Origin: Bifiguratus adelaidae | Lineage: Eukaryota > Mucoromycota > Endogonomycetes > Endogonales | Assembly: GCA_002261195.1 (NCBI GenBank) | Contig: MVBO01000184.1 | Location: 1 to 24,961, forward strand | Length of the DNA: 24,961 bases | Direction: 5' to 3' | Shown: piece by piece, positions 17,127 through 24,961 of the stretch | Layout of the letters: the number at the start of each line of letters is the position of its first letter | How positions within the stretch are numbered: the stretch's first letter is position 1 | The notes under the pieces: model-generated | Databases searched by the model: none | The model's input: the letters and a program-made list of their open reading frames with translations, nothing else | Told to the model about the DNA's origin: nothing | Made by a program: the position numbers and the translations under genes

Positions 17127-18173
17127 CTAAAAGGTGTCGCTTTGCTTCAACAGAGGTGATTGCGGCTCCGTATCGTCTATCTCCATGTCTCGTTGTTGCA
17201 CGTCCGCACTCGGCGTTTCTTCATGTCTCAGCTCGCTCGAAGCATTGGAATCTGTCAATTTCAATTGAGTTGGGACAGTCGATCCGGAGACAGTACTCGG
17301 TTGCTGTGCATCTGGCACCTCGTCCGTGTCTGCATCATGATTGTCCGCAATGACTACTTCCATATCTTGGCTCTCGTTGGGTTTTATGCCACGTGATTCC
17401 CGACTTTCGTGAGATATATCTGATTGTGCTGCTTCGGATGATTCAGAGCCATCATCTGATGATACCTCCTGGTCTTCGAATGATCGCGCCCCCTCTTCTT
17501 CCGAAGCGGCCGCATCTTCATCGTCATTGCCCTGGACACTGTCGTTGTTTGAGGCTCTCGATACGTTGGAAGTGCCAAAGGCCGGCACCCAATGAGACGA
17601 TGGCATTACCGGCTTAAAACGTGCTTTACGAAGCGAAAACGCAGCCTGAGGGTTGTGTATTCTGTTTGGAGATATGGTGACGTTCCGAACAGCGTTATTT
17701 GTAACCGGTGGAGATTGAGGGTATTCCGGTGCATCTACCGATTGCGAATTCTCCTTTTCGTCTCCACTCGATTCGCTCGTTTCATTGGAAGCCATGCTTC
17801 GCTTGTCATCCTCTATCGTAGTAGCCCTGGATTCATCCATCTCCTCGTTGTCCTGTGTGCCTGAAGGTGCCTCCATCATCTGCGATGGATTAGCTGGCTT
17901 AGGCGTGTTTGACGTGATTTCAGCGCATTCATCGTCATTATCTTCCACCTGAGACGATGTCAGTGCAAGAGAAGCCGAGTTGGATCGGGAAGACATTGGC
18001 TCCAGCCCATTCTCGGCTCGAAAATCAACCGCGACCAAAGACTCCAGTTTTAACTCCACCATTTGAAGCCGGCTCGTTAAGCGCACGACATGATCGCTCA
18101 AAGCGCGCAACGTACTCTCTACGCAATCTAAAGACCTTGCTAGTGTATGCAGCTCTTTGCAAGTATGCGCCAT
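17127..18173 (-). CDS. Uncharacterised coiled-coil protein with long acidic disordered tail
   Basis: This is an intronless frame of 348 residues that I do not recognise. Residues 1-50 form a likely amphipathic coiled coil (ELHTLARSLDCVESTL, then LSDHVVRLTSRLQMVELKLE). The rest is low-complexity and rich in Ser, Glu, Asp and Asn, with acidic clusters (GNDDEDAAASEEEGARSFED) and possible Cdk/MAPK sites (YPQSPP, TISPNR, PQSPLL). A more basic, ordered-looking island lies at about 165-200 (AAFSLRKARFKPVMPSSHWV). It diverges from VPS35 across 278 bp and may share its promoter. The short coiled coil recalls subunits of small coiled-coil complexes (DASH-, WASH- or Ska-type), but no family can be assigned. 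Confidence 0.7.
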   Translation of the reverse strand: MAHTCKELHTLARSLDCVESTLRALSDHVVRLTSRLQMVELKLESLVAVDFRAENGLEPMSSRSNSASLALTSSQVEDNDDECAEITSNTPKPANPSQMMEAPSGTQDNEEMDESRATTIEDDKRSMASNETSESSGDEKENSQSVDAPEYPQSPPVTNNAVRNVTISPNRIHNPQAAFSLRKARFKPVMPSSHWVPAFGTSNVSRASNNDSVQGNDDEDAAASEEEGARSFEDQEVSSDDGSESSEAAQSDISHESRESRGIKPNESQDMEVVIADNHDADTDEVPDAQQPSTVSGSTVPTQLKLTDSNASSELRHEETPSADVQQRDMEIDDTEPQSPLLKQSDTF

Positions 18174-18451
18174 GAATGAAAGAGAACAATGGCTTCAAAT
18201 TTAGTCGACGTCATCCAATTTCAGCCGAGAACGTTCTTGTCCTGCTGAGTTCTTGGCTGCCGAGGTGAGTCTAGTGGTCTCGTATACACGGTTGCTGACG
18301 CATAGTGCTTTCTATCGCGGTTTCCACTAGGTTCTAAAAGCTTACAGAGAGTTGTTTGCCAAGAAAAGCGGTTCAGGACTGCAAACGCGCAAGACAAGAC
18401 ACTCTTACACGAAGCGAGAGAAGAGAGCATAGCTCGACAGCTATCTTCATA
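18174..18451. promoter_or_regulatory. Probable bidirectional promoter (coiled-coil gene / VPS35)
   Basis: 278 bp separate the two divergent start codons, so the promoters must overlap. A GTCGACGTCATC element (TGACGTC-type on the minus strand) lies near 18204-18215. Shared use is inferred from spacing. Confidence 0.45.
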
Positions 18452-21400
18452 ATGTCGTTGGCATCGTCAGGTCCTATGCCTATGGAGGACCAAAGTCGGC
18501 TGCTCGATGAGGCACTCAACGTCGTCAAAGTGCAGTCTCACCAGATGCGTCAGTGTTTGGTAGGTAGAAGGTCGAATGGTTGTGCAAGCGGCATGCTGAG
18601 GCTAGACGCTCCACTTTCATCGTCACAGGATCAAAACAAGCTCATGGATGGGCTGAAGCATTGCTCTACAATGCTCGCTGAGTTACGTACTTCAGCTTTG
18701 ACGCCAAAGACGTACTATGAGCTCTGTAAGTAGTCATGCTGTCGTGATGGTCGTCGGCACCCAAGCTCATGTTTTTGGTAGATATGGCCATTTTTGATGC
18801 GCTGCGACATCTCACTATATACTTGAACGAGGCTCATCAGTCGGGAAGGCACCATCTTGCAGATCTGTACGAATTAGTGCAATATGCTGGTAACATCATT
18901 CCTCGTTTGTATCTTATGATTACGGTTGGTGCGGCGTATATGGGGCAGGTAGATGCGCCGGTGCGCGAAATCATGAGAGACATGATGGAGATGTCCCGAG
19001 GTGTTCAACATCCGACAAGAGGACTGTTTCTCCGACACTACTTATCCGGTATGACTAGAGATTTTCTTCCCGTTGGTGACAGTGATGGGTAAGTATATAT
19101 GGATGCTTCACATTGTCTCTGACCCACGGGCAATATTTAGACCGGAAGGCAATTTGAGCGAATCCATAGAATTCATCTTGACCAACTTCACGGAGATGAA
19201 CAAATTGTGGGTGCGAATGCAGCATCAAGGTCATTCGCGGGATCGAGAAAAACGAGAACTTGAGCGACGGGACTTGCGCATTCTTGTTGGCACGAATCTT
19301 GTGCGTTTGAGCCAATTGGAAGGAGTTACTTTAGAGATCTATCAACAGGTAATTCCATCTTGATCCAACCCATGACCGTTATACTCATTCTCTGTCTAAG
19401 CAAATATTGCCTGGAATTTTAGAGCAGGTCGTCAGCTGCAGAGACATCATTGCACAGGAGTATCTTATGGAGGCCATCATCCAAGTGTTTCACGATGATT
19501 TCCATCTTCGGACACTACCGCAATTTCTTTCAGCAACAGCGCAACTGCATCCAAAAGTCAACGTTAAACAAATCATTATCGCACTGATTGATCGCCTTGC
19601 CGCGTATGCGGCCCGCGAGGCTGAATCGGAATCACCCGAGGAACTTCGCAAATTAGAGGAAAAGGCAACCCGTAAAGCTGCCGAGGATCAAGGCACTGGC
19701 GAAGATTCGCTAGCCAATGGAAACGCTGCCCAACGAGATGCGGGTGAGGACGCGACTGGTGAGGCCACGACCGGCACCGAAGCAGAGGACGGTGAGAAGC
19801 CTTCTGACTCATCCGCTCCAGTGCGAAAGATTAGGGGTATACCAGAAGACGTGCAGCTCTTTGTCGTGTTCTGGGGTCAAATTGTTGAGTTGGTAAAGGT
19901 AGGTACCGAGCCATGATCGATGAGTCCTGGTTACTAATGGAGTCCTGCAGGTACGCCCGGATCTGTCCATTCAGGACTTGACAGCTTTGTTGGTATCTCT
20001 GTGCAATTTATCGGTGTCATGCTATCCTGATAGACTGAACTATGTGAATCAAATTCTCGGTTTTGCGAAAGGCAAAGTTGAAGAGTTCTCGGATTCTCCT
20101 GATCTACATTCACCTACTACAATATCCAACCTTCTCGCGCTTCTGCTTGTTCCAATTACAAACTATGTTTCGGTATTGACATTACTTTCGTTGACCGATT
20201 ACCAATCATTGTTGGACGTCCAACCATTCTCTACGCGCAAGGCCGTTGCTCAAGCGGTTGTCTCATCTATCCTCAAGAATGAGACAAACATATCGACTGC
20301 GGATGAAGTAGACGGAGTCTTGCGCTTATGCGATGTACTGATTCGCGATCAAAAGGACGCACCGGTTGGCGCGAACGTTGGAGCAGGCAACTTGAACAAT
20401 CGAAGATTTGACCGCCTAGACAAATTTGCGTTAGAGGAACTGGCCGAGGAACAGGGTTGGCTCGCTCGAATCATTCATTTACTGAGGAGCGATCAACTAG
20501 ACACACAATTCTCGGTAAGCTAGCAATCTCTTCATTGCATGTGTTATTGACGGTTGTCGCGTGTAGCTCTTAACAACAGCGTCCAAGCACTTCAGCGAGG
20601 GTGGCATGCGGATTAAGTACACATTCCCGGCCATCATCTCTTCGTCCATAAGGTTGGCACGTCGGTATAGGCTGATTGCAGAAAGGGTAAATGGCTTAAC
20701 GTTCAATTCCTATGTACAAATCTAACAAATGCTTCAGGATGAGGAATGGGAACAGAAATGCTCTGCTCTATTCAAATTTGTGCACCAAACCATCTCGGTC
20801 TTATATAACAAGTGCGAATGTAGCGACCTTTGCTTACGGTTGTATTTACTGGCTGGGCAAAGTGCGGACGAATGCCGCTTCGAAGAGATCGCGTATGAAT
20901 TCTTTGTGCAAGCCTTCACAATCTACGAGGAATCCATATCGGAGTCCCGAGCACAATATGACGCCATCATCTGCATTGTCGGAACTCTGCAGACCACCAC
21001 AATATTCTCATTAGACAGTTACGATACCCTAATTACCAAAGCTGCACTCCACGGATCCAAGCTTCTCAAAAAGCCTGATCAATGCCGTGCCGTCATTGCG
21101 TGCTCCAACTTGTGGTGGCAGAGTTTGTCCTCTGAAAACCAAGAATCGAAAGAGCCCGTTCGCCACGAGAAGCGAGTGCTAGAATGTTTGCAAAAGGCCC
21201 TCAAGATTGCGGACAGCTGCATGGATGCAACAACGAATGTCGAGCTATTTGTCGAGATACTCAATCGCTACGTTTTCTATTTCGAGCAAAATAACGAGGC
21301 AGTAAGTTCTTGCCGTGTGCATACCTCTCGATATTCACAGGTCGTTTTAGGTTACAGTGAAATATTTGAACGGATTGATTGATCTCATTACATCAAACAT

Positions 21401-21587
21401 CCCGCTGATGAAGAATCCGGACCAACATCCCCCGTCCGCGAGTTCTAGTGCTTTGTTCTCGATAGAAGGATCAGTACCGGATTATGTCATCAACCACTTC
21501 AATCTTACCATTGAGCATATTAAACAAAGGCAGCAAGACTCGGAGTCGGCAAGTCGATATTCCGCGATCGAGATTCCCTCGGTATGA
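18452..21587 (+). CDS. VPS35: Vps35, retromer cargo-binding subunit
   Basis: The gene is complete: 900 residues in nine exons, 18452-18559, 18629-18725, 18782-19088, 19141-19348, 19401-19898, 19951-20514, 20567-20686, 20738-21301 and 21351-21587. Retromer returns cargo from endosomes to the Golgi and plasma membrane. The start ([18 protein letters not shown]) and the PRLYLM motif (109-114), the conserved Vps26-binding region, match the family. The C-terminal alpha-solenoid is recognised in [20 protein letters not shown] and [14 protein letters not shown]. An acidic Glu/Ala-rich insert at about residues 310-382 is typical of fungal length variation (human about 796, yeast about 944). Intron 1 (69 nt) is in frame and stop-free, but removing it joins QCL to DQNKLMD as in other Vps35 proteins. 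The C-terminal end (EIPSV) is less certain. Confidence 0.95.
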
Positions 21588-22064
21588 TCACATCAACGTG
21601 GTCGAGGCGTAATTTTAGACGCAAAATCCTTGTGTGTATGGACTATGTAACAGGCTCGCTTTCGGTAAATTTGAATATAACCTCTTTGAGAAAAAGACCT
21701 GTTAGCCTGGCCTCGTGTCGTCTTCCGATTGCGACCCGTTGTATTTTAATACTTGTGCCACTCAGGGGGCAAAGGTATTCAATTCGCGGCGTTGTCATTT
21801 CTGATAGTTCACCTGCTGTCATCAAGTTACTGTGGCGAATGATCAACGCCATGGCGTATGTCAGGTGTAGGATCAAACGATCTCACCAGCCTTCGTGGAG
21901 TAGTTGCATCCTGTACAGATGGCGGTATCCGGAAATAGTCCAAGACTTGCCTCATTGCCACTGAATAACCCCTGAACCTCTTCTAGGTTTTGATAGTTTG
22001 CGCAAATGCACAAAAGCACTGCCTATTAAGGGACGCGATGTCCTTGTGCTTCGTTTAGGATGAA

Positions 22065-22106
22065 CGATCTATGGAGTAGACCGTGCGATCTAGGAGGTAG
22101 ACCATG
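22065..22106. repeat. Imperfect tandem repeat, two 21-bp units
   Basis: The units at 22065-22085 and 22086-22106 match at 17 of 21 positions. Both start CGATCTA, share GTAGACC and end TG. They lie about 650 bp upstream of the C2H2 gene and might be a duplicated factor-binding site. Confidence 0.55.
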
Positions 22107-22553
22107 TCAACGTGCAAGGCACAGATGCAACCCCAAGGAACTACCTTCTAAGCCTGGAAGTGACGAGTCACATCATGCTTATTTAGGTAGGGCACTTAAC
22201 CGCAATGAATCCATATAGTGCGATCAGAATATAGGAGAGCTTCTCGAGAACAACAACGTATGCAAGAAGAGGCCTTGTTCCAATGTATTTAGATTTTCGT
22301 TAACCAAAGACTGGGATCCTGCACTTGCCAAACCTCTTCTATCCCAATTAAATGGGGACCGAGACGTTACCCCTGGAAACATAGAAGTGTCTGTGTCAGT
22401 GCAAAATATGCAAGCGCTTGCATACAATCTTATTGTACGACGTCTACTTCATCGCGCGAATTGGATACTGCTTGACACCCCTGATCCCAACCAAAATTGA
22501 CTTGTAGATCACTTAATCAGCCTGGTATAGCTTGTCGTACGGGACACATCGTC

Positions 22554-22560
22554 TATAAAG
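22554..22560 (+). promoter_or_regulatory. TATA box of the C2H2 factor gene
   Basis: TATAAAG lies about 190 bp upstream of the ATG at 22751. A second AT-rich element (TATATA at about 22616) is closer. Motif-based only. Confidence 0.4.
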
Positions 22561-22750
22561 GAACAGGTTTAGGAGTCTAATAAGGGCTTTACCCATTCCA
22601 TCCCACCAATCACATATATACCCGTTTTGTTGTTTTTCACACATTACTTATACCCTTTGTAGTATTGTCGCGCCCAGTGCAACCTGTAGAAACGTTGTCC
22701 TCTTTGGCATTAGGGCCCCCCTCACCCTCAATTGATTGCAAGGTGTCACA

Positions 22751-24376
22751 ATGTTAACCTCGCCAAAGAATGGGTCCGATCATCAGAAATTAGACAGTAC
22801 AGATGACGACAATTCGCAGAGACCGACCAATGGAGAGACCGTCACTTCCTCACCAACAACCAGCGAAAAGTTACCCAGTATAGCATTGTTACCACCGGTG
22901 GAGAATGATGCTGGACAACCACCATCGAAACCTATACTATTTAACAATCCATTTGGCTCATCCAACTTTTTGCCACAAGGATTCTCTAGTCCACAGCCTT
23001 TTGGCAAGACCAATTACGGCAAGGAGAGCAGCCCCTTTCATTGCAACGATTTGCGATCTATGGCTATGCAACGAAAATTTTCCATTGATGTTGGTCCGTT
23101 CAGCTACACTAGCGGTATGATGTCGCCAGCGACCTACCAGGATCCATACACGCAGCGCCGTGCATCCATGTGCTTTGAGGTCGGCATGGACGATTACCAT
23201 CCGGTGAATGGGATGCAAAATCCTGCGTTCGGCAAGAATGACTTTTACTATCTCTCCCCGTCCTCCTCCATGTCTTCCTCACTCAAAACACCTTCACCAC
23301 CGACGCCACGAAATCATCGATCTGGCAGTCTTCCCTTTGGATCCATGCCAAACAATGGCATGCCACCAAACAAGCACGTTTGTCGATACCCCTATTGTGG
23401 ATGGAGCTTCAAGCGATACGAACATTTAAAACGACACATGCTGGTCCACTCTGGAGCGAGGCCATTTCATTGCGATCATCCTGGATGCGGCAAGAGCTTC
23501 AGTCGGTCCGACAACTTCAACGCGCACAGGAGGACACACGAGAAGAAAAATGCGATGCGCGGGCACAATGAAAGCGATCCAGAACCGGGCATGGACCAAA
23601 ATTACGATGGAGGCGACCGAAAGGTCGTAAACTATGGTGGGCTAAATCTCGGAAGCGAAGAGCTCAAACCTACCCAATTGACGGGCTACAACTCTCCACT
23701 CGACTCACCCTCCAAGTCATCCAACTGCAGCATTTCCATGCTCCTCAATCGTGAACAACGACAGCAAGAGATGAATGGGGATGAAGGAGGCGAGCACTTT
23801 GATTATTCCCCACCATCTCAAATGCTTGGAGAGAACGCCATGCCCACCGAGGAAGCAAGGCACCAGCAACCCGTGTCATCCTTTGGCATGGATTACCACT
23901 ACACGTCCACCTCCATGTTGACTAATACTCTACCCTTACCCACCCCACCACCCCAACAGACCAATGACGACATGCGATCCCTCTACTCTGACCAATCCGA
24001 CATGTCAGCAACCGCCTCCACAAAATCGGACGGCAACGCGCAAAAATCCCACGTCTGTACCTACCCCAACTGCAGCAAGCGCTTCAAACGTCTCGAACAC
24101 CTCAAGCGCCATAATCGAACACATACCCTAGAACGTCCCTACGCCTGTACACAACCAGGTTGCAACAAGCTCTTTTCTCGTTCCGATAATCTTGCCCAAC
24201 ACATCAAGACGCATCAACGACAAGCCAATCGCGGGATTGGATGTCACGCCTCCGCTGGTCTATCTCAATCCATGATGCAAATGTCCTCGCTCAACATGAT
24301 GCCATTAGAGATGAACCACCTAGGTACCAATATGGATCTCAACATGCTACCCTTGGGCATGGGTCGATGGACCTAA
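22751..24376 (+). CDS. C2H2 zinc-finger transcription factor with two separated finger pairs
   Basis: This is an intronless gene of 541 residues. The first finger pair (Cys211 to about 265) reads [19 protein letters not shown] then [19 protein letters not shown]. The second (Cys436 to about 490) reads [19 protein letters not shown] then [19 protein letters not shown]. Both have the FKR-EHLKRH and FSRSDN helices known from the C-terminal fingers of Ste12/SteA factors, but no homeodomain is present. The pairs are about 55% identical by eye, so they look like an internal duplication separated by about 170 residues of low-complexity sequence. RKFS (Ser111) and RRAS (Ser139) fit PKA sites, and several SP/TP sites suit MAPK or Cdk. 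A nuclear role in stress, mating or development is inferred from motif similarity only. The ATG at 22751 is chosen; upstream only a TTG is in frame. Confidence 0.92.
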   Translation: MLTSPKNGSDHQKLDSTDDDNSQRPTNGETVTSSPTTSEKLPSIALLPPVENDAGQPPSKPILFNNPFGSSNFLPQGFSSPQPFGKTNYGKESSPFHCNDLRSMAMQRKFSIDVGPFSYTSGMMSPATYQDPYTQRRASMCFEVGMDDYHPVNGMQNPAFGKNDFYYLSPSSSMSSSLKTPSPPTPRNHRSGSLPFGSMPNNGMPPNKHVCRYPYCGWSFKRYEHLKRHMLVHSGARPFHCDHPGCGKSFSRSDNFNAHRRTHEKKNAMRGHNESDPEPGMDQNYDGGDRKVVNYGGLNLGSEELKPTQLTGYNSPLDSPSKSSNCSISMLLNREQRQQEMNGDEGGEHFDYSPPSQMLGENAMPTEEARHQQPVSSFGMDYHYTSTSMLTNTLPLPTPPPQQTNDDMRSLYSDQSDMSATASTKSDGNAQKSHVCTYPNCSKRFKRLEHLKRHNRTHTLERPYACTQPGCNKLFSRSDNLAQHIKTHQRQANRGIGCHASAGLSQSMMQMSSLNMMPLEMNHLGTNMDLNMLPLGMGRWT

Positions 24377-24483
24377 AGACAATAGAATGTATCCTTATAA
24401 TCTAATGAATGATGTTGCCTCTTTTCATTGGTCCATTTAACGTGTGAATTCCGTGCGCGGGTTGGCAGCCGACAGTGTTCCTG

Positions 24484-24961
24484 ATGGCGAATGAAGTGGT
24501 AGACGTATCGCAGGAGGAGCAAAAAGAGTATGAAGATCGGTTTTTGGAGGGTGGAGAGCGCCTCATGGTCTACGACTTGTTGGAGATGCAGGGCAGAAGG
24601 GATCAAACGACGGATCCGGACGTGCAACAGTACCTGGAGGCCAAACGTCTCTACAAGCAAGGCTATGAAAAGTGCTTCAAGATTCCAAAGTCTTTGGAGG
24701 AAGATGAGCTTGTTCCTCATGCAGAGGAGATCAAGGATGCTGCCGAGACCATGGTTTCGGCTTGGTTGATGGATGATCGAGGGGCGTCCATGTCGGAGCG
24801 CGTCTTGATCCTTGGTCAGCAGTATGAAAAGATTCTGCTCAAGGACATTCCAGAGAGTGAGAGGGAAGGCTTCTTTGTCAGGGAAAGTCTACTTTTTTCT
24901 GCCTGGATCTTGTATGTCGGCAAACAATGGCAGCATTGGTACGTGGATCGAGGGGGGGGGG
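24484..24961 (+). CDS. Uncharacterised protein, 5' part (runs off right edge)
   Basis: This frame is open from the ATG at 24484 to the window end (159 codons), with the nearest upstream in-frame stop at 24445-24447. The sequence is rich in Glu, Lys and aromatic residues and looks like a real, mostly helical protein (EEQKEYEDRFLEGGERLMVY, then WLMDDRGASMSERVLILGQQ and SAWILYVGKQWQHWYVD). I do not recognise the family. It starts only 107 bp after the stop of the C2H2 gene on the same strand, an unusually tight gap for two independent fungal genes, so an upstream exon or a chimeric join is possible. The last bases are a run of ten G, which may affect the final codons. Confidence 0.55.
   Translation, partial: MANEVVDVSQEEQKEYEDRFLEGGERLMVYDLLEMQGRRDQTTDPDVQQYLEAKRLYKQGYEKCFKIPKSLEEDELVPHAEEIKDAAETMVSAWLMDDRGASMSERVLILGQQYEKILLKDIPESEREGFFVRESLLFSAWILYVGKQWQHWYVDRGGG
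24952..24961 (+). other. Run of ten G at the window end
   Basis: The window closes with ten consecutive G. It may be real, or a contig-end sequencing artefact (poly-G calls), because it coincides exactly with the end. Confidence 0.6.

Larger units (their letters stand above)
21588..22750. other. Long intergenic region upstream of the C2H2 factor gene
   Basis: About 1.16 kb, the longest gene-free stretch. It includes an imperfect 21-bp tandem repeat (22065-22106), TATAAAG at 22554-22560 and a TATATA at about 22616, upstream of the ATG at 22751. The weak open frames (for example 21584-21964 plus, 22224-22427 minus) are not supported as genes. A long upstream region suits a regulated transcription factor gene. 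Confidence 0.5.

Noticed and set aside
21582-21705. Possible extra last intron of VPS35 (21582-21618) extending the C-terminus by 28 residues
   Set aside because: The intron would be only 37 nt, shorter than any other here, and the added residues are not family-like. The plain end EIPSV is preferred, though cDNA could overturn this.
21584-21964. Open frame after VPS35
   Set aside because: Arg/Ser-rich translation without motif, typical of random non-coding DNA.
1-24961. CRISPR arrays, transposases, insertion sequences or defence systems
   Set aside because: No regularly spaced repeats, no transposase-like frame and no terminal repeats with target duplication were seen on either strand.

Overview
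The window reads as nuclear DNA of a fungus. The genes are densely packed and contain short spliceosomal introns, mostly 43-76 nt, with GTAAGT/GTATGT-type donors and CTGAC/CTAAC-like branch sites. The protein families are also fungal: a Kin4-like kinase, a Ran1-like kinase, an Apd1-type ferredoxin, Irc3, Vps35, and a C2H2 factor with Ste12-type fingers. The C2H2 architecture and intron pattern suggest an early-diverging lineage (Mucoromycota-like), but this is an inference and no species can be named.

Layout, left to right. At 1-912 (-) lies the N-terminal part of a Kin4/AMPK-like kinase. It is divergent from a secreted GH79 glycosidase at 1425-2938 (+), which carries a one-base frameshift at its catalytic Asn-Glu-Pro motif. 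A Ran1-like kinase follows at 3168-4514 (-), then an unrecognised decayed coding remnant at about 4965-5484 (-). Next come an Apd1/Aim32 thioredoxin-like ferredoxin at 5654-6757 (-), a HAD-fold 5'(3')-deoxyribonucleotidase-like protein with a long acidic tail at 7154-8455 (-), and the spliceosome-associated PRKRIP1 homologue at 9244-9886 (-).

The stretch 10.2-14.1 kb is accessory in character. It holds a broken SDR copy (10224-11113, -), its intact four-exon paralogue (11654-12539, -), a GFA/CENP-V-like gene that has lost its central cysteine cluster (12978-13608, -), and an intronless, bacterial-looking GNAT acetyltransferase (13635-14069, +).

Housekeeping genes then resume. They are a seven-exon mitochondrial helicase IRC3 (14658-17016, +), an unrecognised coiled-coil/acidic disordered protein (17127-18173, -), the nine-exon retromer subunit VPS35 (18452-21587, +), a C2H2 transcription factor with two separated finger pairs (22751-24376, +), and an open frame that runs off the right end (24484 onward).

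I see no operon-like or defence-like system, no mobile element, no CRISPR array and no convincing tRNA or rRNA. The points most worth a second look are the GH79 frameshift, the SDR gene/pseudogene tandem, the GFA deletion, the 14-nt microexon that encodes the IRC3 Walker A motif, the duplicated zinc-finger pair, and two unrecognised proteins.
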